Assembly: GCA_002083365.1 (NCBI GenBank) | Contig: LVWS01000033.1 | Span: 248,001 to 312,000, forward strand | Direction: 5' to 3' | Length of the DNA: 64,000 nt | Source of the DNA: Nitrospira sp. SG-bin1 | GTDB taxonomy: Bacteria > Nitrospirota > Nitrospiria > Nitrospirales > Nitrospiraceae | Part shown: positions 7,864 to 15,678 of the stretch, in pieces | How positions within the stretch are numbered: the stretch's first letter is position 1 | Layout of the letters: each line of letters opens with the position of its first letter | Program-made: the position numbers and the translations under genes | Notes under the pieces: model-generated | The model's database searches: none | The model's input: the letters and a program-made list of their open reading frames with translations, nothing else | Told to the model about the DNA's origin: nothing

Positions 7864-10290
7864 CTACGACTCAGTGACGATCATCGGTCCGCCGGGTTTC
7901 TCTTCCCCTTCACTCCATTGCGCCACGGCCTGCGCCATCTCTTCCAGTCGCTGCGCGGCCCGGCCGAATACGGTATCGGTCGGATAGGTTCCTTCAAGCC
8001 CACGCTCGCCCGCAGAGACACCGGTCAGTAGTTCCAGTGCTTCGTCGATGGTGTTCACGGCATAGACGGAAAAATGTCCTGATTCGACGGCTTCCACCAC
8101 CTCACGGCGGAGGGCGAGATGTTTAGTGTTCCGGGCCGGGATAATGACCCCTTGTCTGCCGGTCAAGCCCTTGCGGGAACAGGACTCGAAAAAGCCCTCG
8201 ATCTTTTCGTTCACGCCGCCGATCGGCTGGATCTCACCCAATTGATTGACGGACCCGGTGACCGCCACCGATTGATGGATGGGCAGATCGGCGAGGCTGG
8301 AGAGGATCGCGGCAAGCTCAGCCACAGCCGCGCTGTCGCCTTCCACCTCCGAGTAGGTCTGCTCGAACGTCAAGGAGGCACTCATGGCGAACGGGTGCGC
8401 ACCGGCGAATTTCCCGGCGAGATACCCGGCCAGTGTCAGAACGCCCTTGCTATGGATCATGCCGGCCAGTTCCGCTTCGCGCTGAATGTCGATCACGCCC
8501 TTGGTGCCGACGTAGGTTCGAGCGGTGATTCGCGTCGGCCGTCCGAACGCATAGTCACCGAGCTGGTGGACGGAGAGGCCGTTGACCTGGCCGACCACGT
8601 CGCCGTCGAGGTCGACCATCAGTGTCCCTTCTCTGATTTCATCCTGGATCCAGTGCTCGGCCAGATTCGAGCGATGGCGTTTGTGTGTGACGGCGGCATC
8701 GACGTCCGCCCTGGTCACAAAGGAATGACCTTCCTTCCTCGCCCAATATCCCGCTTCACGAATGAGATCGCTCACCAAACTGAACCGCAGCGAGAGCCGA
8801 TCGTGGCGATCGGCGAACCGAAGCCCTTGCCGGATGATTTCCGCAACCGCCTCGGCGGAGAAGTGCGGCAATCCCTCTTCCCGGCAGAGTTTGGCGATGA
8901 ACCGGGCATATTGCCGGTCCTGTCTCCCGCTTCTCACCACCTCGGTGTCGAAGTCGGCCTTTACCTTGAAGAGTTTGCTGAAATCTTCCTCGTACGCTTG
9001 CAGGAGGTGGTAGAGGATCGGCGGGCCGACCATAATGACTTTCACGTTCACCGGGATGGGTTCCGGCCGCAAGCCCGCCGTCGAGAATCCATAAAATTCA
9101 CCCGGATCTTCGATCTTCGCCTCGCCGGTCTTGATCACACGCTTCAAGGCATCCCATGAGAATGGCTGACGCAGCATGTCCATCGCATTCACGATCAAGT
9201 AGCCGCCGTTGGCCATTAGGACGGCACCGGCGCGAATCTCCGTAAAGTCGGTATACATGACGCCCATATGAGCCCGCCGCTCGATCTTGCCGATGAGATT
9301 CGTATAGGTCGGGTGTGGTTCATCCACCACGGGGGCGCCTTCCGTCGGGTCGTGTTGGACGATGAGGTTGACGAGGAACCGGGACAGATCGGGTCGTTTG
9401 AATTCCAAGCCGGGGATGGCAATGGCGGGACCTTCACGCGGAAGAAAATCCTTGTAGTGGTGCACGATGTCCTTGCGAACACATTCCAGGAATATCGTTA
9501 TCGCTCCCAGGTCCTGGTAGGCTCCCCGCATGGTCTCGTAGCGACCTTCCAGCACATTCATCACCAGTTGGCGGTCGAGATGGCCCTGTTGATGCTCGGC
9601 TTCCTTCTCGAGGCCATGGATCCGGACGTGGAACTCACGGATTTCGCCCTCGAGAGTCTTGCGTCGTTCATTCAAGTCCCGTTGTTCTTCCTCGGTCATC
9701 GCTTCGATATCGGCATCCGTCATGGGATGGCCTTCCTTGAGCGGAACAATGCCGAAACCGACCGATGTCTCTTCAAACCCGAACCCACGAGTCCGACTGT
9801 GTTCCGTCAGTTCGTGAAAGAGCGCTTTCTTCTTGGCGTCGATGTCGTCGTGCAACTTGGCCTTGGCATCGAGATATTTCTTGCTCTCAAACGCCAAGGG
9901 AATGTCCCGCCGCAATCCCTCGATGAATCCCGCCATGTCCCGTTTGAACGAGGCGCCCTTCCCCGCCGGAAGGGCGAGACAGGTCGGCCGGGAGAGATCT
10001 TGAAAATTATTGACGTAACACCAGTCGGATGGAGCGGAAGCGGCGACGGCCATGCGTTTGACCATCTGCCGAACGAGCGTCCCTTTCCCGGTACCGACAG
10101 GACCGGAGACATAGAGGTTGAAACCGGTGCTCCGCATATTCAGCCCGAATTCAAGGGCTTCGACCGCGCGCTCCTGCCCAATGATTTCCGTGAGGGGTTC
10201 GAGCTCACCGGTGTTCTGGAAACCGAGCTGTTCTGGATCGATCCCCGGCGCCAGCATCGAGACAGGAACTGTGAACTTTTCTATTGTCAT
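7864..10290 (-). CDS. Lon-like ATP-dependent protease (LonH/YcbZ type, AAA_32)
   Basis: 808 residues. This is a soluble AAA+ protease with N-terminal ATPase and C-terminal Lon peptidase domains, related to E. coli YcbZ rather than classical LonA, whose N-domain it lacks. Walker A is GPVGTGKG at residues 63-70. A long helical insertion (about residues 150-260) with coiled-coil character follows. The protease domain has the Ser-Lys dyad: Ser653 in EGDSAAVAE and Lys696 in GGVNEKI, 43 residues apart as in E. coli Lon. The start codon directly follows the stop of the upstream hibernation-factor gene, so the two are coupled. It may clear damaged or stalled translation products under stress; that role is an inference from the pairing. 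Confidence 0.88.
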   Translation of the reverse strand: MTIEKFTVPVSMLAPGIDPEQLGFQNTGELEPLTEIIGQERAVEALEFGLNMRSTGFNLYVSGPVGTGKGTLVRQMVKRMAVAASAPSDWCYVNNFQDLSRPTCLALPAGKGASFKRDMAGFIEGLRRDIPLAFESKKYLDAKAKLHDDIDAKKKALFHELTEHSRTRGFGFEETSVGFGIVPLKEGHPMTDADIEAMTEEEQRDLNERRKTLEGEIREFHVRIHGLEKEAEHQQGHLDRQLVMNVLEGRYETMRGAYQDLGAITIFLECVRKDIVHHYKDFLPREGPAIAIPGLEFKRPDLSRFLVNLIVQHDPTEGAPVVDEPHPTYTNLIGKIERRAHMGVMYTDFTEIRAGAVLMANGGYLIVNAMDMLRQPFSWDALKRVIKTGEAKIEDPGEFYGFSTAGLRPEPIPVNVKVIMVGPPILYHLLQAYEEDFSKLFKVKADFDTEVVRSGRQDRQYARFIAKLCREEGLPHFSAEAVAEIIRQGLRFADRHDRLSLRFSLVSDLIREAGYWARKEGHSFVTRADVDAAVTHKRHRSNLAEHWIQDEIREGTLMVDLDGDVVGQVNGLSVHQLGDYAFGRPTRITARTYVGTKGVIDIQREAELAGMIHSKGVLTLAGYLAGKFAGAHPFAMSASLTFEQTYSEVEGDSAAVAELAAILSSLADLPIHQSVAVTGSVNQLGEIQPIGGVNEKIEGFFESCSRKGLTGRQGVIIPARNTKHLALRREVVEAVESGHFSVYAVNTIDEALELLTGVSAGERGLEGTYPTDTVFGRAAQRLEEMAQAVAQWSEGEEKPGGPMIVTES

Positions 10291-10842
10291 CTACAACGCC
10301 TTGGCTATCGGAGGCGGGAGGGTCACGACGGTTGCCTGCGGACCTTTGTCGCCTGGTTCCTGATTGAAGAGGACCACGGTCCCATCCTCCAATTGCTCGA
10401 AGGTGAGACCCCGCAGGGCGTTCGCATGGAAATAGACCTCTCCTCCCTCTTCTCGAAAGATGAAGCCGTAGCATTCCTTCGGGAACAGTTTGCAAATCAC
10501 TCCACGATCCCGAGGGACGGGCGGCAGGCGTACTTCGGTCTTGGCACGTTTTTCTCTGTACTTGCGGAGTTCGATATCGATGGCCTGGAACGCAGATCGA
10601 ATCGCCTCCTCGAAGGTCTTGTCTTCTTTCCTCGCCGTCAGCGTATGGCGTCCCGGGGCGGTGACGACGACAAGGGCCTCGGCGACGTTGGCGAGTTTCT
10701 TATGGTGTCGGTTCTTGATCAACGTCACCCGTCCGTGAGTCAGGTTTTTGTGCCTCTGCATTAAGCCACCCATGCGGAACTCGATCTCGGCCTTCCAGCG
10801 AGGAGTCATCGCGACATTGCGGCTCTCAATTTCCAGTTCCAT
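10291..10842 (-). CDS. HPF/RaiA-type ribosome hibernation domain fused to a cold-shock domain
   Basis: 183 residues. The ATG at 10842 is chosen for the GGAGG 7 nt upstream and because the family begins MELEIESRNVAMTP. Residues 1-105 match the S30AE/HPF fold (helix with KAEIEFRMGGL, strand ALVVVTAPGRHTLTARKED, helix FEEAIRSAFQAIDIELRKYREKR). Residues 113-180 form a cold-shock OB domain: RGVICKLFPKECYGFIFRE, then VYFHANAL and GTVVLFNQEPGDKGPQA, with the RNP1-like KECYGFI and RNP2-like VYFHANA segments. It would bind the 30S subunit and also single-stranded RNA. The stop TAG abuts the ATG of the Lon-like gene, so ribosome protection and proteolysis are expressed together. Confidence 0.85.
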   Translation of the reverse strand: MELEIESRNVAMTPRWKAEIEFRMGGLMQRHKNLTHGRVTLIKNRHHKKLANVAEALVVVTAPGRHTLTARKEDKTFEEAIRSAFQAIDIELRKYREKRAKTEVRLPPVPRDRGVICKLFPKECYGFIFREEGGEVYFHANALRGLTFEQLEDGTVVLFNQEPGDKGPQATVVTLPPPIAKAL

Positions 10843-10987
10843 TGATCCTCCATAGCTGTGTGGTCCAACCCTTTCCATGCCGCAGGTCGCAAACGATATG
10901 CCGACCAGGAACGACACAAAAACGTGATCTTTCAGCGGGAGCCGGGTCTGATCTTTGATGGTTTCTCATCTTGCTTCATTCTCGACA

Positions 10988-11087
10988 TCGGTCTCATTCG
11001 GTCTCATGTGGTGCTTTTTTCCACAGTAAGGTCTTCGCAAGTGGAGCTCAATGCGTCAGTTCGATCTTCACCCGTGGTCTTCGCAAG
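10988..11087. repeat. Short direct repeats between divergent genes
   Basis: TCGGTCTCAT occurs twice in tandem (10988-10997, 10998-11007). GGTCTTCGCAAG occurs at 11030-11041 and again at 11076-11087. They lie in the 290-bp gap between the hibernation-factor gene and the phosphotransferase gene, where promoters for both must be. Their role is unknown. Confidence 0.45.
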
Positions 11088-11133
11088 CATTTGTCGAGGG
11101 GTGGCGGGAATGTGAATTGCGAAGTGTCTCGGC

Positions 11134-12222
11134 ATGCCCGCCTTACGCAAGCAAGCCTTGGAACGGTACCTCCAGGACCGCTTCGGTTCGAACACGCGGC
11201 TCTTGTCCTATAGGATCATCGGTAAAGAGAGTTCCAAAGGAAGGCAGAAACGATATGGGTACGGCACGCCGGTCAAATTGACGTTTCAAATCGGGCAGCA
11301 TGTGCGGTCAGCTGTGTTGGAGACCATGAAGCCCGGTCCATTTGGGCATGAACATATGGCGGATCGCGCTCAGGCGATGTTGTGGGACTACGACTCCTAT
11401 GGGAAGCTTCCACGCCATGTGAAGGCGCTCGATGTGGGTGCGTTCGATGCCAAGCAAGCTCTTTTTTCTCTCGCAGAAGCACAAGAGTTCTTCGTGCTGA
11501 ACGAGTGGACCGAGGGAGTAAGCTATCATGCGGATCTTGAACGATTGGTGAAAGGGAGGACGCTGCGCAAGCTGGATCGGCAACGAACGGTCACACTGGC
11601 GCGCTATCTGGCGCAGATCCACGCCAAGAAACGGCGCGACGCGGATCTCTACAAGCGTCGATTGCGGGAGTTGATCGGTCACGGTGAATGCATCATGGGA
11701 TTGACCGACAGCTATCCGAAGCGCTGTGGTTTCATCACCGAGGATTTCTTACGAACGGTAGAGGAAGCCTGCAATCGATGGCGATGGCGTCTTCGTGACA
11801 AGACCCATCGCCTTGCGCAGGTTCACGGCGACTTCCATCCCTACAATGTGCTGTTCCGGACGGGGACGGACTTTGCGGTGTTGGATCGATCGCGAGGGGA
11901 ATGGGGTGAGCCGGCCGACGACATCACGGCGATGACGATCAACTATCTGCTCAATTCCCTGATCCGATGGGGCAGGATCGAGGGGCCCTTCGAGGTTCTT
12001 TTTCGCTTGTTCTGGGAGACCTATGTGGACGCGAGTGGCGACAAGGAAGTGACGGACACAGCGGCGCCGTTCTTCGCTTTTCGCGGCTTGGTCGTGGCGA
12101 GCCCGGTCTGGTATCCCAATTTGTCGATGGACATCCGACGCAAACTCTTTCGATTCATTGAAAACGTGCTCGACGTGCCGCGCTTCGAGCCGGAGCGGGT
12201 GAATGAGTACTGCGGAGGATAA
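11134..12222 (+). CDS. Aminoglycoside-phosphotransferase-like (APH family) kinase
   Basis: 362 residues. The kinase core shows the catalytic loop HGDFHPYNVLF (Asp and Asn of the HGDxHxxN motif, about residue 230) and a DFG-equivalent VLDRSRGEWGEPADD, in which the metal-binding Asp is VLD. Upstream is a Lys-containing N-lobe (RYGYGTPVKLTFQIG). Substrate is unknown; most chromosomal APH-fold proteins phosphorylate sugars, choline-like compounds or other small metabolites rather than antibiotics. The stop TAA overlaps the start of the next gene by 1 nt (TAATG), so the two kinases form one unit. No strong Shine-Dalgarno precedes the ATG, and the exact start is uncertain. Confidence 0.75.
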   Translation: MPALRKQALERYLQDRFGSNTRLLSYRIIGKESSKGRQKRYGYGTPVKLTFQIGQHVRSAVLETMKPGPFGHEHMADRAQAMLWDYDSYGKLPRHVKALDVGAFDAKQALFSLAEAQEFFVLNEWTEGVSYHADLERLVKGRTLRKLDRQRTVTLARYLAQIHAKKRRDADLYKRRLRELIGHGECIMGLTDSYPKRCGFITEDFLRTVEEACNRWRWRLRDKTHRLAQVHGDFHPYNVLFRTGTDFAVLDRSRGEWGEPADDITAMTINYLLNSLIRWGRIEGPFEVLFRLFWETYVDASGDKEVTDTAAPFFAFRGLVVASPVWYPNLSMDIRRKLFRFIENVLDVPRFEPERVNEYCGG

Positions 12223-12764
12223 TGTCTAACAGCACTCGTCGATCAGATGGCTTTGCCGTTTGGCTCACTGGCTTGCCCGCGTCCGGCAAGAGTACCATTG
12301 CCGCTGCGTTGAAACGGAAACTTGAAGCACTGAGGTTCTCGGTTGAAGTATTAGAGTCTGATGCGGCAAGGCGAGTGCTCACGCCGACTCCGACCTATTC
12401 ATCAGCGGAGCGCGACCTCTTCTACCGTGCCCTGGCTTTCATGGGAGCGAAGCTCGTATCGTATGGCGTCACGGTCATCTTCGATGCGACGGCCAATAAA
12501 CGTTCGTACCGTGACTTCGCGCGAAGCCTGATCCCTCGATTTATCGAAGTGGCGGTGGAATGCCCATTAGCGGTAGCGATGCAGCGCGACTACAAGGGAA
12601 CCTATCAGCGTGGACAGCGCGGCGAATCGTCGACCGTGCCGGGGTTACAAGATCCCTACGAAGCGCCGGTTAATCCGGAAGTCAGGATCGATACGACGAA
12701 GGTAAAAGCCATCGAAGGGGTTGAGCTGATCATGGAGGTGCTGCAGCACGAATTAAAGAGATGA
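12222..12764 (+). CDS. Adenylylsulfate-kinase-like P-loop kinase
   Basis: 180 residues. Walker A GLPASGKST lies near residues 17-25, as in CysC, and the core continues with FDATANKRSYRDFARSLI and RDYKGTYQRGQRGE. CysC phosphorylates adenosine 5'-phosphosulfate to PAPS. The canonical CysC segment after Walker A (DGDNVRHGL) is replaced by ESDAARRVLTPTPTYS, and no sulfate assimilation genes are nearby, so the substrate may differ. It overlaps the upstream APH-like gene by one base. In many bacteria APH-like and small P-loop kinase domains occur fused, which supports a joint function. I hold the general kinase call firmly and the APS-kinase call loosely. Confidence 0.7.
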   Translation: MSNSTRRSDGFAVWLTGLPASGKSTIAAALKRKLEALRFSVEVLESDAARRVLTPTPTYSSAERDLFYRALAFMGAKLVSYGVTVIFDATANKRSYRDFARSLIPRFIEVAVECPLAVAMQRDYKGTYQRGQRGESSTVPGLQDPYEAPVNPEVRIDTTKVKAIEGVELIMEVLQHELKR

Positions 12765-12955
12765 GCTGGCGGCCTTCACTGTAACCATCAGTCCTCACAA
12801 GATACCGCCCAAATCATCCCCCCCGCATGTTCCGCACCTAAGTGCCGGTTTCTTGTCACAGGTCAGTAGGCTGCAAGCGGACTTGATCACTAACTTGCGA
12901 CCGGTCTGGTCACCCTTTGGGTGAACGTCTTTCATGACTCCAAGCCTACGTGCGC

Positions 12956-12984
12956 TTGTCGGCATTCAGGCAAGCCATTATAAT
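12956..12984 (+). promoter_or_regulatory. Predicted promoter of the Phd/RelE-type toxin-antitoxin operon
   Basis: TTGTCG (12956-12961) and a perfect TATAAT (12979-12984) are 17 bp apart, 31 bp before the antitoxin ATG. AATAG (12982-12986) and CTATT downstream make a small inverted repeat around the likely transcription start, where such antitoxins usually bind to repress their own operon. Confidence 0.6.
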
Positions 12985-13015
12985 AGCCACTAATATAGCC
13001 TATTGGTGGGTGATT

Positions 13016-13294
13016 ATGCCGCAGGTCGATGAGTTCGTTTCGGTGAGCGAGGCCAAAAATAAGCTGTTGGATTTGATCCGACGCATGAAGCACAAGCAGG
13101 AAATCGTTGCGATCACGCGCGACGGCGTTCCTTCAGCGGTGCTGCTGAGCATGGACCAGTTCGAGGGGCTGATGGAGACAATTGAAATCCTAAGCGATCA
13201 AAAGGCGATGCGGGGACTCCGTCGGTCGTTGAAACAGGCAGAGAAGGGGCAGTGGGTCTCGCATGCGGCCGTATTTGGCCGTGATACTCAGTGA
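13016..13294 (+). CDS. Type II antitoxin, Phd/YefM family
   Basis: 92 residues from the ATG at 13016; the frame extends upstream but the family N-terminus is the short MPQVDEFVSVSEAKNKLLDL. The pattern V-S-E-A-K-x-x-L followed by EIVAITRDGVPSAVLLSMDQFEGL is the Phd/YefM DNA-binding dimer domain. The C-terminal 30 residues (ALKQAEKGQW-like region) would wrap the toxin. It neutralises the toxin encoded next and represses the operon. Its stop codon overlaps the toxin GTG start (GTGA). Confidence 0.9.
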   Translation: MPQVDEFVSVSEAKNKLLDLIRRMKHKQEIVAITRDGVPSAVLLSMDQFEGLMETIEILSDQKAMRGLRRSLKQAEKGQWVSHAAVFGRDTQ

Positions 13295-13551
13295 AAGCAT
13301 ATCGGGCACGCTATTCTAAGGAAGCGGCTGAGCGAATCCGGAAACTCCATCCTCAAGTCAAACGTGAGATCAAACAAGGTATCAAAGAACTCCTCGTAGC
13401 TCCACTAGCCGGACATGCGCTTCAGTTCGGATTAGCGGGGTTGCGGGCCTCTCGTATTCGGACGTATCGAATTATCTATCGGCTCAATGATGACGAATCC
13501 TGCATCGACGCGTCTTTGTGGGACCACGTCGGAACGTTTACGAAGAACTGA
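13291..13551 (+). CDS. Type II toxin, RelE/ParE superfamily
   Basis: 86 residues starting with GTG. The sequence MKAYRARYSKEAAERIRKLHPQ, then KREIKQGIKELL, and a C-terminal core RASRIRTYRIIYRLNDDE matches the RelE/ParE fold, with the YRIIYR strand that is diagnostic for the group. RelE members cut mRNA in the ribosome and ParE members poison gyrase; the sequence alone does not decide which. Start and antitoxin stop overlap by 4 nt, which ties the expression of the two together. Length is typical. Confidence 0.88.
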   Translation: MKAYRARYSKEAAERIRKLHPQVKREIKQGIKELLVAPLAGHALQFGLAGLRASRIRTYRIIYRLNDDESCIDASLWDHVGTFTKN

Positions 13552-13599
13552 GAACGCTCCTCCTGTCAGAGCCTGGAAGGAATTAAACTTCCCCCCGCG

Positions 13600-14241
13600 T
13601 CACGATAGGTAGCGCCTAAACCATCTCCCCGCATGGTCCGCCACCTGTTCCAGCGTACCTGGTTCCTCGAAGAGGTGCGTCGCGCCGGGGACGATGATCA
13701 ATTTCTTTTCGCAGGTCAGCAAATCGTAGGCGGCCTGGTTCATCTCAATGACCGGTTCATCCTGGCCTCCGACGATCAGCAACGTCGGCACGGTGACCGA
13801 TGGCAGATAGGGTTCAGCCAGGTCCGGTCTTCCGCCCCGCGACACCACGGCCTTGATGTTCGATGGTTCTCGCGCGGCAGCTTGCAGAGCGGCTCCGGCG
13901 CCGGTGCTGGCGCCGAAATAGCCGATGCTCAGATTGTTTGTTCGCGGCTCGGCTTCCAACCAGGCCTTCGCCAGCAACAACCGATCCGCCAGCAGATCGA
14001 TATCGAACACGTTGCGCCGATCATCCGATTCCTCTTCGGTCAGAAGATCCAGCAGGAGCGTGGCAAGTCCATCTTGTTGTAGATGGCGGGCGACGAAATT
14101 GTTACGAGGACTCAATCGTCCGCTGCCGCTTCCATGCGCAAAGATGATGACTCCGCGCGAACCGGTCGTGAGTCCAAGGATGCCTTCCAGGATAAGTTCC
14201 CCTTTTGTGATTCTGACGGGCTGTTCGTGCCGGGATGTCAT
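13600..14241 (-). CDS. Alpha/beta hydrolase, dienelactone-hydrolase-like
   Basis: 213 residues. The oxyanion region is GVIIFAHGSGSGRLSPRN, and the nucleophile elbow is GYFGASTGAGAAL (Ser in GASTG). The acid is in GGQDEPVIEMN and the His in PGATHLFEEPG, giving a complete Ser-Asp-His triad. Family members of this length act on small esters or lactones, and some are fused to phosphoribosyltransferases. It is the last gene of a long minus-strand run that starts near 20253, and follows the pentapeptide-repeat gene after 7 nt. Substrate is unknown. Confidence 0.85.
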   Translation of the reverse strand: MTSRHEQPVRITKGELILEGILGLTTGSRGVIIFAHGSGSGRLSPRNNFVARHLQQDGLATLLLDLLTEEESDDRRNVFDIDLLADRLLLAKAWLEAEPRTNNLSIGYFGASTGAGAALQAAAREPSNIKAVVSRGGRPDLAEPYLPSVTVPTLLIVGGQDEPVIEMNQAAYDLLTCEKKLIIVPGATHLFEEPGTLEQVADHAGRWFRRYLS

Positions 14242-14248
14242 GGTCGTT

Positions 14249-15667
14249 TTATTTCTTGGCAGGACCGCAGGGAGCCGGCCGGTTGAGCCCCGGCGGTAAT
14301 TTGGTCTTCTCGTCGACGCACGCGGTATTGAGTTGTGTCTGTGTAAGACCGATGACCGCCGTGAGTGTGGCGCCCGTGAGGTTCGCGCGGCGCACGTCCG
14401 CGGAGTCCAGGCGTGCCCCGCTCAAATCGGCTGAAACAAATGTGGCATCTTGCAGATTCGTGTCCTGAAGATTGGCGCGGGTCAGGTTGGAGTGGCCGAA
14501 ATTCGCCTCGCGAAGGTCCGCGCCCACGAAATTGGCCGAGTCCAGATTGGCTCGATTGAATTGACCTTGCCGGAAGGAGGCTTTCGGAGCGTAAATTTCG
14601 CTCAGATCGCCGTTCATGAAGTTCGTGTGCCATCCCTTGGCCCCGATCAGGACCGCCCGGTTGAGGTGGGCGTCCAGGAAGTTCGTTTCATCGAGGAGGG
14701 CGTGATACAGAATGGCCATGCGTAGTTTCGCCGAGCTCACATCCGCCTTGACCAGAGCGGCCTCTTCAAGGTTGGCTCCCTCCAGGTCGGCCCCGGACAG
14801 ATCCGCGCCGTTCAGAGTGACATACCGGAGATCGGCCCCTCGGAGAATCGCGTCCTTCAGATTGGTCCCGCGCAAATTCGCTTCGTCCAGATAGGCGCTT
14901 TCCAGGTCCGCCTCGATCAGTCGGGCCTGCTCCAGTTGCGCGCGGTCCAGCAATGAGCCCTGCAGATTGGCGCGAGAAAGATTGGCATTGGTCAAGACGG
15001 TGCGACGCAGATCGGTGCCGGTCAGATCAGCATTCACCAGGACCGCGTTTTTGAGCGTCGTTCCGTACAAATACGCCTCGGCGAAGTTGCCGTCGGTCAA
15101 GTCGGCGGAGGTGAGATCGGCTCCCTCCAACTGCGCCCGCTCGAATGAGGCTTCACGCAATTTGGCGCTGACCAGAACGGCGTCGAACAGAGCGGCTTCA
15201 TCGCCGACGGCACGAGAGAGATCCGCGCCCGTCAGTCGGGCACGACGCAGGTCGGCGCCGGACAGGTTACTGTCCTTGAGAACGGCCTTGGCGAGGTCGG
15301 CTCCGGCCAGACTGGCCTGGGCCAGGTTGACCTGAGCCAGGTTCGCTTGACGCAGGAGCGCGCCCTCCAGATCGGCCCGTTCAAGATTCGTCCCAGCCAG
15401 TGTCGCCCGGGTCAGGTCCGCCTGGCAGAGCTCCATGCGCTTGGCATTGGGGTTGCCTCGATACTCCACCCATCGTTCATGCGACTGCACGAGCGCTTGC
15501 AACGTTTTGGCGGGGACAAGCCTTTTCTTGTACGGACTTTTGCAAGGGGGGACCGCAGGTGATGCCGTGTTGGAAGCGGATGGATCTGCCGCCCAAGCCC
15601 ATGGGAGATCGAATCCGATGAGGATGGCAATTCCTACGATCACGATCGACACAAAGGCTCTCTTCAT
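14249..15667 (-). CDS. Exported pentapeptide-repeat protein
   Basis: 472 residues. The ATG at 15667 is chosen because AAGGAG lies 6 nt upstream, inside the longer open frame. A signal peptide (MKRAFVSIVIVGIAILIGFD...AWA) directs it to the periplasm. From about residue 90 to 440 nearly every fifth residue is Leu or Phe in A(D/N)Lxx repeats (for example ANLERADLEGALLRQANLAQ), predicting a quadrilateral beta helix of about 60-70 repeats. A Cys pair near the N-terminus (PPCKSPYKKR) and one near the end (TACVDE, APCGPAKK) may cap it. Cytoplasmic members mimic DNA and protect gyrase; this one is exported, so its role differs and is unknown. The 5' end lies 11 nt after the pncB stop. Confidence 0.92.
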   Translation of the reverse strand: MKRAFVSIVIVGIAILIGFDLPWAWAADPSASNTASPAVPPCKSPYKKRLVPAKTLQALVQSHERWVEYRGNPNAKRMELCQADLTRATLAGTNLERADLEGALLRQANLAQVNLAQASLAGADLAKAVLKDSNLSGADLRRARLTGADLSRAVGDEAALFDAVLVSAKLREASFERAQLEGADLTSADLTDGNFAEAYLYGTTLKNAVLVNADLTGTDLRRTVLTNANLSRANLQGSLLDRAQLEQARLIEADLESAYLDEANLRGTNLKDAILRGADLRYVTLNGADLSGADLEGANLEEAALVKADVSSAKLRMAILYHALLDETNFLDAHLNRAVLIGAKGWHTNFMNGDLSEIYAPKASFRQGQFNRANLDSANFVGADLREANFGHSNLTRANLQDTNLQDATFVSADLSGARLDSADVRRANLTGATLTAVIGLTQTQLNTACVDEKTKLPPGLNRPAPCGPAKK

Positions 15668-15678
15668 TCGTGTCTCCT

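Noticed and set aside
9268..10764. Long open frame (498 codons) on the plus strand
   Set aside because: It is antisense to the Lon-like and HPF-CSD genes and has no Shine-Dalgarno, signal or domain; codon bias is explained by the real genes.
12222..12764. CysC-like gene as evidence of sulfate assimilation
   Set aside because: Its signature after Walker A is changed and no cysD, cysN, cysH or sulfite genes are in the window.
12909..12924. Short hairpin TCACCC-TTT-GGGTGA as a terminator of the kinase pair
   Set aside because: A 6-bp stem with a 3-nt loop and no T tract is too weak to call.
14249..15667. Pentapeptide-repeat protein as a quinolone-resistance (Qnr-like) factor
   Set aside because: The protein has a clear signal peptide and so would not meet cytoplasmic gyrase.
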